Assembly (NCBI GenBank): GCA_016931615.1
Contig: JAFGEL010000052.1
Coordinates: 1 to 64,000 of the forward strand
Reading direction: 5' to 3'
Source of the DNA: Desulfuromonadales bacterium
Lineage (GTDB): Bacteria; Desulfobacterota; Desulfuromonadia; Desulfuromonadales; Geopsychrobacteraceae
Length of the DNA stretch: 64,000 nucleotides
The first letter of the stretch is position 1, and each line of letters begins with the position of its first letter. The notes below the pieces were generated by a model. The model made no database searches. It had not been told where the DNA came from and worked only from the letters and a program-made list of their open reading frames with translations. Shown piece after piece: positions 18,139 to 27,095 of this stretch. A program made the translations under genes and the position numbers.

Positions 18139-18320
18139 TTCATATCTCACACTCGAGGCAACAATCAAAAATCAATCTACTTATTTTTCATAAGTATTTA
18201 ATGCATATTCATGGGTTATTGTAAATGAAAAAAAACTATGCTTTTATGCTTTACAGTTTTTAATTTTTCTTGCTCGGAGGGACAAGAAATTCCCTTAACC
18301 TACTGAATATGAGGAACAAC

Positions 18321-20522
18321 ATGCAACTTTTCGGTAAAATTTTTCTTCCGGTCTTCCTGACATTGCTGGTTGCCGCAGCCGTTATCGGCTTCACGACTTT
18401 TGGAAAAATCAATAACCTGGTCGATGAGCGCATTAACAGCGAGGTTGCACTGCACAAAGATGCGAGTGACAGTCTTGCGCTTGAGAAGCTCAACAAGATT
18501 ACAGAGTCAGCGACAGCCAGCGCAAAACTCCACCTGGAACAAGCGGCTGTGGTGTCTTCTCTGGACTTTGTTCAACAAGCATACACAATGGCCCATCAGG
18601 GTCGAATCGACGACCAGGACGACCTCCAGGTCAAGACCGCCAGAAACTTTTTAAAAGATCGCTTCTCCGGCATAGAAAAAACATTTGTCAATCTCACCGG
18701 CAAACCTGACTTCAGGGCTCACTTTCATCTCTCCAACAATCGTTCTTTTGCCCGCGTCTGGCGTGATGGATGGCAAATTCAACGCGACGGCAAAAAACTC
18801 GACATATCGGATGATCTTTCCGCGTTCCGTGACATGGTCGTCACAATCAATCGCACCCATCAACCGTTACAGGGGATCGAACTCGGCATCGGAGGCTTTG
18901 TCGTCCGGGGCATAGCACCGATACAGGACACCAGCGGCCGCCCCGCAGGTTCAGTCGAAATTTATTCATCTTATGAGGATTTGATCAGACAGACAACGCT
19001 TAATGAAGGCATGAATATTACCCTGGTGATGCCCGCAGCGAATCTGGCGATTGCCAAGAAGCTTACGGATAGTGAAAAATATCCGGTTGTTGATAGTCGC
19101 TGGGTCCAGGTCTACAGTTCCGACGCAACCGTTCTGTCAGAGATTTACCACGCGGAAGAATTTTCCACAGCGTTTCAGCAAAAGGCCTACGGTTTTTCTA
19201 CCTCAGGACATGATGTACACACCCAGCTTGTTGAAGATTTTAACGGCAAAGCCATCGGCATGCTGGTGCTTTCCGAGAATCTCGGCCCATGGCAGAACGC
19301 GCTGACGGCAATTCGCAAAGCAGGTAAAAATGAAAGTAGGGCCGCACTGTTGAGCACTTCAGTTCTGCTGGCTGTGGTGATCGGGCTACTCGGCAGTATC
19401 ACTTTTTTCATCGCTCGTCGAGTCGGCAACTCCGCCCGTGCCGTCGTCAACATGCTTGATGACATGCAGTCAGGGCAGCTCGACACAAGGATTGACGGCT
19501 CCGGGAAAGACGAAATCGCACTGCTGAGCAGATCTCTGAACAGTTTTGCCGACAATTTACGCGATGAAGTGCTCGCCGCCTTTACAGCCCTTGCGGCAGG
19601 CGACTTTACTTTCAAAGCGCATGGCCTGATCAAAAAGCCTCTCTCAGAAGCAAATGACGCACTTTGCAAACTGGTTGAAGAAGTCCGTAATGTCGGCCAA
19701 CAGATCAGAGCAGGGGCGTCACAGGTGACGGAGTCTTCCCAGCAGCTGTCCGAGGGGGCAACGACCTCTGCAGCATCCCTGGAAGAAATCAGCAGTGCCG
19801 TCAATCAAATGGACGCAGGCACATCACTCAGCGCTGAAAATGCCAATAAAGCAAATCAGTTGAGTGCGACGGTGGAACAGGCGGCAAGTGAGGGGAATCA
19901 ACAGATGCAGACGATGGTGCAGGCGATGCAGGATATCAATGAAGCCGGCCGGGACATCTCCAAAATCATCAAGACGATCGACGAGATTGCCTTTCAGACG
20001 AACCTTCTCGCACTTAATGCTGCTGTCGAAGCGGCCCGCGCCGGTCAGCACGGTAAAGGCTTTGCCGTCGTCGCTGAAGAAGTCAGGAATCTTGCCGCCA
20101 GAAGTGCCAGAGCGGCACAAGAAACGACTGCCCTGATTGATGGTTCGATCGAAAAAACAACCCGCGGATCTCAAATTGCCGATGAAACCTCAAAATCATT
20201 CGGCAACATTGTAGAACAAATAAATGAAATGACCCATGTCATTGCCGAAATTGCCGAGTCAAGCAATGAACAGGCAAAAGGCATCAGTGAGATTAATATC
20301 GGAATTTCCCAGGTCGACCAGGTCACCCAGCAGAACACGGCCAATTCAGAGGAGAGTGCTGCCATAGCGGAACAGCTTTATGCGCAGACTGAAGTCCTGG
20401 AACAGATGCTGAGCCGGTTTATCCTTGAACACAATGACCTGGCAGCCCCTGCTGTTGTAAATCCGGTCAAAAGGAATATTCAGCTGGTGACAGCTCATCG
20501 CCCACGAGCGGTCAATGCCTGA
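18321..20522 (+). CDS. Methyl-accepting chemotaxis protein with double Cache-type sensor
   Basis: A 733-residue chemoreceptor when started at 18321, where GAGGA precedes the ATG by seven bases; in-frame ATGs lie 4 and 17 codons upstream. TM1 covers about 8-27. The periplasmic region (about 30-345) resembles dCache_3-type domains, with segments such as RVWRDGWQI and [12 protein letters not shown]2 follows at about 355-378, then HAMP and the signalling hairpin with the [27 protein letters not shown] core split over 27 residues. No C-terminal pentapeptide is seen. It is transcribed divergently from the two-component operon beginning at 18138, so it may report on related ligands, though nothing proves this. 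Confidence 0.92.
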   Translation: MQLFGKIFLPVFLTLLVAAAVIGFTTFGKINNLVDERINSEVALHKDASDSLALEKLNKITESATASAKLHLEQAAVVSSLDFVQQAYTMAHQGRIDDQDDLQVKTARNFLKDRFSGIEKTFVNLTGKPDFRAHFHLSNNRSFARVWRDGWQIQRDGKKLDISDDLSAFRDMVVTINRTHQPLQGIELGIGGFVVRGIAPIQDTSGRPAGSVEIYSSYEDLIRQTTLNEGMNITLVMPAANLAIAKKLTDSEKYPVVDSRWVQVYSSDATVLSEIYHAEEFSTAFQQKAYGFSTSGHDVHTQLVEDFNGKAIGMLVLSENLGPWQNALTAIRKAGKNESRAALLSTSVLLAVVIGLLGSITFFIARRVGNSARAVVNMLDDMQSGQLDTRIDGSGKDEIALLSRSLNSFADNLRDEVLAAFTALAAGDFTFKAHGLIKKPLSEANDALCKLVEEVRNVGQQIRAGASQVTESSQQLSEGATTSAASLEEISSAVNQMDAGTSLSAENANKANQLSATVEQAASEGNQQMQTMVQAMQDINEAGRDISKIIKTIDEIAFQTNLLALNAAVEAARAGQHGKGFAVVAEEVRNLAARSARAAQETTALIDGSIEKTTRGSQIADETSKSFGNIVEQINEMTHVIAEIAESSNEQAKGISEINIGISQVDQVTQQNTANSEESAAIAEQLYAQTEVLEQMLSRFILEHNDLAAPAVVNPVKRNIQLVTAHRPRAVNA

Positions 20523-20529
20523 AAGATTT

Positions 20530-20576
20530 TTCAAGGGCAGGATACTGACGGGTGATGCCGCAGTCCTGCCCTTGAA
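20530..20576. terminator. Stem-loop between convergent genes
   Basis: A perfect 13-bp stem (20530-20542 with 20564-20576) closes a 21-base loop just after the chemoreceptor stop and before the end of the rRNA methyltransferase gene on the other strand. Neither strand has a clear U-tract, so it is a probable 3'-end structure for both messages rather than a textbook terminator. Confidence 0.5.
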
Positions 20577-20621
20577 GCAGAACCGCTCTGCGGCCGGTCC
20601 TCAATGGCTATGAACTTGAGC

Positions 20622-21821
20622 TCAGAGTTCACTTTTGACGCTGATCACGAACTTCAAATAACGTCCTTCGGGAAAACCGACGGAGCAGGGGAAATCTTCC
20701 CCCTGACCGGAAATGAAAATCGTCTTCAGATCGACCCTTGCGGTCATAGCACCTTTCCTTAACTCTTTCAGGTAATCGTCCATGGGAACCTTCTGGTGAT
20801 TCGATGAGCTGATCAGCAGCCCGCCGGGTTGCAACAGAGGCAACACTGCCTCCGTCAATTTAGCTGTTCCTCCCTGGGTGGAAAAACGGCTTTTTTTCGT
20901 CGTCGAGAACGAAGGCGGGTCGAAAATAATCACATCAAACAGGCGCCTTCCGCTCTCCATGCGTGTCAGTTCCGCAAATACATCGCCGATAATAAATTCA
21001 TGCTGTTTAGGATTAAGGCGGTTCTCTGAAAAATTATCTCTGGCGATCTGGAGATATTTTTCCGAGACGTCGACGCTGGTCACTTGTTTTGCCCCCGCGG
21101 CCGCTGCGGCAACGGAAAACGCCCCGGTAAAAGCAAACAGATTGAGCACGCTTTTGCCCTTGACACGGGCCATGACTTCTCGACGGTTACGGCGCTGGTC
21201 AGGGAAAAGTCCGGTGTTCAGCCCGGCGCGCAAATCGACCAGATAGCTCAAACCGTTTTCCCGCACCTTGAGCGGCACCGGGGCTGCACTTCCAGCAAGC
21301 AGACGGCTGAATTCCTTATGCCGGTGTTTTGCCGCCAGTGCACGGGTCTCCTGAGGGCGGGGCTTACCGTAGACCCCCCGAGGCTGAAAAACCTGTTGGA
21401 TGGCAGAGATCAAGGGGTCGATGTGCAGCTCCCAGGCAGGGGTGTAAAATTGCAGCATCAGATAATCCCCGTAACGATCCAGGGTTATTCCTGGCAGCCC
21501 GTCACCCTCGCCATTGACCCAGCGGTGAGCGTTGGTTTCTTCCAACTGGGCATGATTCCTCAGGCTCACAGCCTGCCTGAGGCGACTTTCAAACCAGGCG
21601 GACGACAGCTTTATCGGCCGCTGGTCAAGAATTCGGGCGACAATCCGACTCGCTGGATCATAGAGCGCTGTTGCCTGATGTTGCAGCTGCTTATCGACCA
21701 GGGAGATCAGCTCGCCGGCCACTCCCTGAGGCCACTTTTTAGTGTACTGGTCGGCAATCACCCAGGGATGTCCCAAATCGATCATCCTCAAGGTCTCCGG
21801 CCCGACTGGACATTTTTTCAT
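20622..21821 (-). CDS. rlmI: RlmI-like 23S rRNA (cytosine-5) methyltransferase
   Basis: A 399-residue enzyme with an N-terminal PUA-like RNA-binding domain (LGHPWVIADQYTK, about 15-90) and a C-terminal Rossmann methyltransferase domain (SAM motif LNLFAFTGAFSVAAAAAG; catalytic-loop motif FDPPSF). This layout is that of RlmI, which methylates C1962 of 23S rRNA, and relatives. The start at 21821 follows a clear GAGGAG; an in-frame ATG twelve codons upstream has no such signal. It is a single gene convergent with the chemoreceptor and divergent from the next methyltransferase. The exact target base is inferred from the family. Confidence 0.85.
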   Translation of the reverse strand: MKKCPVGPETLRMIDLGHPWVIADQYTKKWPQGVAGELISLVDKQLQHQATALYDPASRIVARILDQRPIKLSSAWFESRLRQAVSLRNHAQLEETNAHRWVNGEGDGLPGITLDRYGDYLMLQFYTPAWELHIDPLISAIQQVFQPRGVYGKPRPQETRALAAKHRHKEFSRLLAGSAAPVPLKVRENGLSYLVDLRAGLNTGLFPDQRRNRREVMARVKGKSVLNLFAFTGAFSVAAAAAGAKQVTSVDVSEKYLQIARDNFSENRLNPKQHEFIIGDVFAELTRMESGRRLFDVIIFDPPSFSTTKKSRFSTQGGTAKLTEAVLPLLQPGGLLISSSNHQKVPMDDYLKELRKGAMTARVDLKTIFISGQGEDFPCSVGFPEGRYLKFVISVKSEL

Positions 21822-21960
21822 ATCATCTCCTCGAATGGGCAATTGTAACCGACTCATGGAGGAAGTCCAAGTTCCGGTTTTTTAGCCTCTCCCCTTGACA
21901 TTCCCTGGTCGCGACAAAATACTGTAACAAGAAATATTCGCTAAATATTTTGAAATTCAA

Positions 21961-21969
21961 TGCTATACT
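21961..21969 (+). promoter_or_regulatory. Extended -10 promoter upstream of methyltransferase gene
   Basis: TGCTATACT matches the extended -10 form TGnTATAAT at all but one position and lies 30 bases upstream of the start codon at 21999. The -35 region is poor, as is usual for extended -10 promoters. A separate TTGACA lies further upstream near 21895. Confidence 0.45.
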
Positions 21970-21998
21970 ACCGGGAATTATTCACGGGAGGAGCCTGA

Positions 21999-22793
21999 AT
22001 GGATAGTAAATTTAAAAATCGGGTTCGCGAACAGTTCGGCAAAACCGCAACGGCTTACGTCGAGGCCAAACATTTTTCCGGCGGTCAGGACCTTGAAGAA
22101 GCTGCCCGACTGCTGCAGCCGACTCACGACGACAACATGCTTGACGTCGCCTGCGGTGGTGGCCACATGGCCCTGTATTTTTCTCCCCTGGTCCGACAGG
22201 TGGTTGCTTCTGATCTGACCATGCAGATGCTGAAAAAAGCCCAGGAGCACATCGCCGAAGAGGGTCGTGTCGACAATGTCATTTTTCGTGAAGCCGATGC
22301 CGAGGATCTTCCCTTTCCGGCCGGGTCATTCACCCTGCTGACCTGCCGTATCGCCCCCCACCATTTTCCTGACGTCCCCCGTGCCTTGAGAGAATTTCAC
22401 AGAGTCCTCAGGCGTGGCGGCCGAATGGTCATTATCGACACCCTGATGCCGGCAGACCCCGAGATTGCCGATTTTTTCCAGACCATGGAAAAAATGCGCA
22501 ATCCGACTCATATTCGGGCATTCAGCGAAGATGAATGGCGTGCCATGATCCAGGATGCTGAGCTCATCCTGCAGGAGACTTTAATCATTTCCAAAACGCA
22601 CGATTTTCAGGAATGGGTTAAAACTGCCGGTCTAAACCGCTCACAGATTCAGGAGCTGAATAAATTTTTCATGGATGCGTCACCCAAAATCCACGATTTT
22701 TTCAAAATAGAGTCCTTTGCCGGTGAGGTCGAAACCTATACCGACAAAAAGCTGCTTATTTATGCCACCAGGAAAGAGAAAGAAAAAAAATAG
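21999..22793 (+). CDS. Class I SAM-dependent methyltransferase
   Basis: A 264-residue soluble methyltransferase. The SAM-binding motif I is MLDVACGGGHMALYF (about 47-61), motif II VVASDLT, and a third motif DAEDLPFPAGSF precedes the fold's fourth strand. The whole resembles the UbiE/YcgJ-type Methyltransf_11 family, whose members act on quinones, lipids or small molecules. A strong GGGAGGAG Shine-Dalgarno precedes the ATG. No biosynthetic partners are adjacent: the downstream gene encodes an NRDE-family protein. The substrate is therefore unknown. Confidence 0.85.
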   Translation: MDSKFKNRVREQFGKTATAYVEAKHFSGGQDLEEAARLLQPTHDDNMLDVACGGGHMALYFSPLVRQVVASDLTMQMLKKAQEHIAEEGRVDNVIFREADAEDLPFPAGSFTLLTCRIAPHHFPDVPRALREFHRVLRRGGRMVIIDTLMPADPEIADFFQTMEKMRNPTHIRAFSEDEWRAMIQDAELILQETLIISKTHDFQEWVKTAGLNRSQIQELNKFFMDASPKIHDFFKIESFAGEVETYTDKKLLIYATRKEKEKK

Positions 22794-22853
22794 CTTGCCC
22801 GGCTTTTGCCACCTGCAGCTATTCTGCCCCAATTATCGTCCATTGCTCTTCTT

Positions 22854-23618
22854 ATGTGCCTGATTCTTTTCAGTTTCAAGAGCCATTCTCAATACCCTCT
22901 GGTCATCGCGGCAAACCGCGACGAATATTTTCATCGTCCAACTCAAGAGCTTCACTGGTGGGCAGAGCACCCCGAGATTCTTGCCGGAAGGGATCTTGAC
23001 GGTGGTGGCCTGTGGATGGGGATATCCCGCCAGGGGCGCTTTGCAGCCGTGACTAATATACGCGAAGGATCAGCAGCAACCGGAAATTATCTGTCTCGAG
23101 GGCAGCTCGCTCTTCAATACCTGACGACAGAGATGAGCGATCATCAATTTCACCTGTTTCTTCAGCGCAGCAGAGACCGCTTTCGCGGCTACAATCTGCT
23201 CTTCGGCAACAGTCATCAACTGCAGCATTTTTCCAATCGCGGCCAATCGGTAAACCTGTTATCACCCGGCATTTACGGCCTGAGCAACGCCTCGTTAGAC
23301 AGTCCATGGCCGAAAGTTGAGAAAGGCAAAGCAGCACTTTCTCAGCTGATGAAGTCAACCGCGATCAACCTTGAGGATCTACTGGAGACTTTAAACGACA
23401 GATCAATTGCGGCAGATGCAGACCTGCCGGACACCGGAATCGGCCTTGAAGCGGAACGACAACTTTCTGCGATCTGTATTCGGGGTGATCGTTACGGAAC
23501 ACGCAGTTCCAGTGTGCTGACCGTCGATGATCAGGGCAAGGTCGTTTTTCATGAACAAAAACGGGCCCCTGAATGGGGCCCACCAATAAAACATACTTTT
23601 CGGCTTATGACTGATTAG
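22854..23618 (+). CDS. NRDE/TANGO2 family protein
   Basis: A 254-residue protein starting MCLILFSFKSH, the conserved N terminus of the family, with Cys2 exposed after Met removal, and the name-giving NRDE at residues 21-24. Further conserved parts are GRDLDGGGLWMGISRQGRFAAVTN, YGLSNASLDSPWPKVEKG and the late SSSVLTVDD. The fold is related to Ntn hydrolases. The human member TANGO2 is implicated in lipid and haem homeostasis, but bacterial function is not established. The start was chosen on family grounds, since the in-frame ATG at 22806 gives an atypical leader. Its stop overlaps the stop of the convergent lipoprotein gene. Confidence 0.85.
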   Translation: MCLILFSFKSHSQYPLVIAANRDEYFHRPTQELHWWAEHPEILAGRDLDGGGLWMGISRQGRFAAVTNIREGSAATGNYLSRGQLALQYLTTEMSDHQFHLFLQRSRDRFRGYNLLFGNSHQLQHFSNRGQSVNLLSPGIYGLSNASLDSPWPKVEKGKAALSQLMKSTAINLEDLLETLNDRSIAADADLPDTGIGLEAERQLSAICIRGDRYGTRSSSVLTVDDQGKVVFHEQKRAPEWGPPIKHTFRLMTD

Positions 23619-24304
23619 TATTGTCCGGCGTTGGCTTCCGGTACGACGAAAATCTCAACGCGGCGGTTCTGAGCCCGCCCTTCAGCCGTCCCATTGTCCG
23701 CGATCGGTTCCAGCTCACCCCGTCCTTCGGTCCCCAGGCGCGATCTTGCCACACCGCGCATCATCAGATAATCAGCGACGGCGTTTGCTCTACGCAACGA
23801 CAACTCCAGGTTGTACTGCTCAGAACCGACACTGTCGGTGTGACCAACCACGGTAATCTGAGTCGCCGGATAGCGGCTCATGATGTCGGCAATCTTATTG
23901 AGCGACGACTGAAAGGTTGATTTGATCTTCGCCGAATTAAAATCGAACGAAACTTCACTGTTCATGGTGAGCTTGAGAATTTCATTCTGCTGGCGTTCGA
24001 TCTCAATCTGGTGCTGCGCCTGTTCGGTGGCCAGCTGCTGCTCAAATTCCGTCTGTTGCTTGTCCATGTAGGCGCCAGCGCCGGCACCCAGTGCACCACC
24101 TGCTGCACCCCCAATCAGCGCTCCCCTGAGGGCACCACCGGAATGATCGTTCTGGTAACCGATGATCGCTCCAGACACGGCACCCACCAGGGCACCGATC
24201 CCCGCACCTTTTTTGGTGTTCTCGTGGGTTGTGTTGGTCGCGCAGCCCGCCAGGGTCAAGGCCAGGACACAAGCGCAAATAAAAACAAGTCTTCCATATT
24301 TCAT
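23615..24304 (-). CDS. OmpA-family outer-membrane lipoprotein with glycine zipper
   Basis: A 229-residue YiaD-like protein. A lipoprotein signal peptide ends in the lipobox LAGC (Cys about 21). A glycine-zipper segment follows (about 33-80; GAGIGALVGAVSGAIIG and GGAAGGALGAGAGAYM), then a short coiled coil and a C-terminal OmpA domain (about 115-222) with the peptidoglycan-binding residues in TVVGHTDSVG and NRRVEIFV. It should anchor the outer membrane to peptidoglycan. The gene stands alone, convergent with the NRDE gene; the two stop codons overlap by two bases within a four-base gene overlap. Confidence 0.92.
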   Translation of the reverse strand: MKYGRLVFICACVLALTLAGCATNTTHENTKKGAGIGALVGAVSGAIIGYQNDHSGGALRGALIGGAAGGALGAGAGAYMDKQQTEFEQQLATEQAQHQIEIERQQNEILKLTMNSEVSFDFNSAKIKSTFQSSLNKIADIMSRYPATQITVVGHTDSVGSEQYNLELSLRRANAVADYLMMRGVARSRLGTEGRGELEPIADNGTAEGRAQNRRVEIFVVPEANAGQY

Positions 24305-24381
24305 CGTCTTCCTCTCCTTTTCAATCAGCTGGAAACTGTGATGATTATACTCGGGTGGACGAAAAAGGCAAAGTAACAGAC

Positions 24382-24410
24382 AAAAAAAGGGAGGTTCCGA
24401 AGAACCTCCC
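24382..24410 (-). terminator. Intrinsic terminator of gltA
   Basis: A perfect 9-bp stem GGGAGGTTC/GAACCTCCC with a 4-base loop (24389-24397 with 24402-24410) is followed on the minus strand by seven Ts (24382-24388). It lies about 30 bases past the citrate synthase stop. Confidence 0.9.
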
Positions 24411-24442
24411 GTGAATACATCTCAGTATGAACTGTTAAATGA

Positions 24443-25756
24443 TTACTTGATACCGGCAGCAGCTTCGAGCATCGCGGTAGTCACCGACTTAGGACGCTCG
24501 ATAGCATAACCAAGAGCGCGGTCCCAGGTAATGTTGGCCAGGCAACCAAGGGCGCGGCCGATACCGAACAGAACCGTATAGAATTCGTACTGGGTTACGC
24601 CGTAGTACCACTGGATAACGCCGGACTGGGCGTCAACATTCGGCCATGGGTTTTTGGCTTTACCATGCTCAAGCAGAATGTCCGGAGCGGTTTCAAAGAT
24701 CATGCTGACCAGTTTGAACAGCGGGTAGTCTTTGAGCCCTTCGGTCTTGAGGCAGAATTCACGCTGTGAGGTGTAGCGTGGGTCGGTCTTGCGCAGAACG
24801 GCATGGCCGTAACCGGGGATGACCTGACCGCTGTTGAGGGTATCCCAGAGAGCTTCTTTGAGCTGCTCTTTAGTGGGCAGTTCGCCACCCAGTTTCTGCA
24901 TGAAGTTTTGCGTCCAGCGCAGAACTTCTTCGTTTGCCAGACCGTGCAACGGGCCGGCCAGACCGTTGATACCGGCACTGTAGGCATAGTAGGCATCGGA
25001 CAGAGCGGAAGCAACCAGGTGAGTCGTATGGGCGGAAACGTTGCCGGACTCGTGGTCAGAGTGAAGGATGAAGTACATCCGAGCGACGTCTTTGTAGGTG
25101 TCGCTTTGACCGATCATATGAGCGAACTGACCACCCATGTCCAGTTCAGGATCAGGAGCAATATGAACATCGCCTTTGTACTTCATGCGATAGATGTAAG
25201 CACCAATCGGGCCCAATTTGGCCATCAGGTTGGTGGAATCTTCGTACATGTCTTCCCAGCAGGTCATCTTGTTGAACTTGCCGGCCGCATAATTGCTTGA
25301 GAAAATCGAATCACGCTGCATGGCAACGATAGCTGCGGAGAACATGGCCATCGGATGGCTGTCACGCGGCAGGGCGCGCAGAACGTCGATGACATATGCG
25401 GGAACCTGTGAACGGCTCTTCCAGTCTTCAACAACTTCCAGGGTCTGCTCCATGGTCGGAACGTCACCGGTCAGCAGCAGGTACCAGAAACCTTCGACAT
25501 AAGGATAGTCACTGCCGGGAACTTTGGGCAGAGCAGCAAAAGTTTCCGGAATGGTCATACCACGGAAACGGATACCTTCCATAGGATCGAGATAAGAAAT
25601 ATCAGTAACTAAGCACTTGATACCACGAGCACCACCGATAGCCTGACCGATTGTTGCTTCGCCGAGGCTCACATCGCCGAATTCCTTGACCAGTCTGGTC
25701 GTGCGGGGACGATGTTCTGCAATCTTTTGCGCTAAGACTTCTTTCAATGTAGACAT
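24443..25756 (-). CDS. gltA: Citrate synthase (eukaryotic-like type)
   Basis: A 437-residue citrate synthase that condenses acetyl-CoA and oxaloacetate, the entry step of the TCA cycle. Catalytic segments are visible: GLAGPLHGLANEEV (His), VIPGYGHAVLRKTDPR (His) and the late FGIGRALG. The length, the N-terminal EFGDVSLGEATIGQAIGGARG segment and general make-up follow the mitochondrial-type enzymes rather than the E. coli type. Such citrate synthases have been described throughout Geobacteraceae, which supports the proposed taxonomy. It is monocistronic, with an AGGAGAGAG-like Shine-Dalgarno, a predicted sigma-70 promoter about 210 bases upstream and a terminator downstream. Confidence 0.95.
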   Translation of the reverse strand: MSTLKEVLAQKIAEHRPRTTRLVKEFGDVSLGEATIGQAIGGARGIKCLVTDISYLDPMEGIRFRGMTIPETFAALPKVPGSDYPYVEGFWYLLLTGDVPTMEQTLEVVEDWKSRSQVPAYVIDVLRALPRDSHPMAMFSAAIVAMQRDSIFSSNYAAGKFNKMTCWEDMYEDSTNLMAKLGPIGAYIYRMKYKGDVHIAPDPELDMGGQFAHMIGQSDTYKDVARMYFILHSDHESGNVSAHTTHLVASALSDAYYAYSAGINGLAGPLHGLANEEVLRWTQNFMQKLGGELPTKEQLKEALWDTLNSGQVIPGYGHAVLRKTDPRYTSQREFCLKTEGLKDYPLFKLVSMIFETAPDILLEHGKAKNPWPNVDAQSGVIQWYYGVTQYEFYTVLFGIGRALGCLANITWDRALGYAIERPKSVTTAMLEAAAGIK

Positions 25757-26114
25757 ACTCTCTCTCCTTTGTGGTTGTTAAAAAACAGTTTGATGCCCAG
25801 TCGGGCCAAGAGGGAAAAGCTCCGCAGCGCGGAAAAAAACATTAACTGCGCGTAAAACGCCCGCTTGACGGTTTATTTGCAGTATTAAATGTGGAATTAT
25901 TGCATTCGAAGATCTGTCCACAGGGACGTTCAAAAAAACCTTCTTTCGCCTAAAATTCCAAATATTGTTCTAACAACATGCTTTCCCCTTGTCAAGGCGT
26001 AAATTGTATACAGTATTCAAAAAAGTTCTCCCATAAGCTGTCGGATTTTATGACCTGTAAGGTTATTTTTGGGGTTGCGCTAAAATCCCTGACCCAATAA
26101 AATGCCTAATTATT
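25757..26114. other. Divergent intergenic region between gltA and dusB
   Basis: This 358-base, AT-rich gap separates two divergent genes. I see a sigma-70-type promoter for gltA (25967-25995) and no convincing small gene or RNA. The gltA leader would be about 200 bases, long enough for regulation, but no recognisable riboswitch fold is evident. A short GC dyad lies at about 25821-25834. Confidence 0.5.
25967..25995 (-). promoter_or_regulatory. Sigma-70 promoter for gltA
   Basis: On the minus strand a perfect TTGACA -35 (25990-25995) and TAGAAC -10 (25967-25972) are separated by 17 bases. They would give a leader of about 200 bases before the gltA start codon. Confidence 0.5.
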
Positions 26115-27095
26115 ATGCAGACATCTCATCCTCAAATTCGCTCGCTGATTCTGGATACCCCAATCATTCTTGCGCCCATGGCCGGAATCACCAATCTGCC
26201 GTACCGCAGGATTATGAAGACTTTCGGTGCCGGACTGGTCTTCAGCGAAATGGTCAGTGCCAACGGTCTGATTCGTGACGGCGGCAAGACCCGGCTGCTT
26301 CTGGCCTCTCACCCCGATGAATTTCCCTTTGGGATTCAGCTCTTTGGAGATGATCCACAGGTCTTATCCAAAGCTGCTGAGATGGTCGGCAACGCCGGGC
26401 AACTGCTCGACATCAACATGGGCTGCCCGGTTAAAAAAGTCGTGCGCAGCGGCGCGGGAAGCGCCCTGTTAAAAAATACCGGGCTGGTCGGCAGAATCAT
26501 CAGTGCTGTACGCAAAGCCTATTCCGGCCCTCTGACCATAAAAATACGCTCCGGTTGGGAAGAGTCGACAAGCAACTATCTTGAAGTCGGTCGAATCGCC
26601 GAAAACGAGGGGATTGACGCCGTCACGCTGCATCCCAGAACGCGCAGTCAGGGTTTTTCCGGCAGCGCCGACTGGAATCAGATTGCCGAGCTCAAGAACG
26701 TTCTGAATATACCAGTGTTTGGAAGTGGTGATATCTTCACCCCGATCGACGGCATGAGGATGTTTGAACAGACCGGCTGCGACGCCATCATGATCGGTCG
26801 GGGTGGTTATGGTAATCCCTGGCTGATCAGCCAGACTCTCGATCTGATGAACGGCCGGCCGGTCGTCGCCCCTGAGCCGGAAGAAATTTACCGTACCGCC
26901 GTCACCCACATCGACCTGCATCAACAGCAGTTTGGTGAGCGCAAAACCCTCCTGGAAATGCGCAAACATCTATGCTGGTATGCCCGCGGCCTCTCAGGTT
27001 CCAGCCATTTTCGCGCGGCCCTGCAGAAAACCGACACTCTCCCTCAACTCCGCCAGTTGACACGAGCTTTTTTCACGCAAAGTCAGGCTGCATGA
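26115..27095 (+). CDS. dusB: tRNA-dihydrouridine synthase B
   Basis: A 326-residue flavoenzyme that reduces uridine to dihydrouridine in tRNA. The TIM-barrel start LAPMAGITNLPYR, the catalytic Cys in MGCPVKKV, and the FMN-binding GSGDIFTP and IGRGGYGNPWLI segments are all present. Family length is normal. Its stop overlaps the ATG of the NtrB-like kinase by four bases, forming a dusB-kinase-regulator operon; a similar dus-ntrBC linkage occurs in other proteobacteria. Confidence 0.95.
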   Translation: MQTSHPQIRSLILDTPIILAPMAGITNLPYRRIMKTFGAGLVFSEMVSANGLIRDGGKTRLLLASHPDEFPFGIQLFGDDPQVLSKAAEMVGNAGQLLDINMGCPVKKVVRSGAGSALLKNTGLVGRIISAVRKAYSGPLTIKIRSGWEESTSNYLEVGRIAENEGIDAVTLHPRTRSQGFSGSADWNQIAELKNVLNIPVFGSGDIFTPIDGMRMFEQTGCDAIMIGRGGYGNPWLISQTLDLMNGRPVVAPEPEEIYRTAVTHIDLHQQQFGERKTLLEMRKHLCWYARGLSGSSHFRAALQKTDTLPQLRQLTRAFFTQSQAA

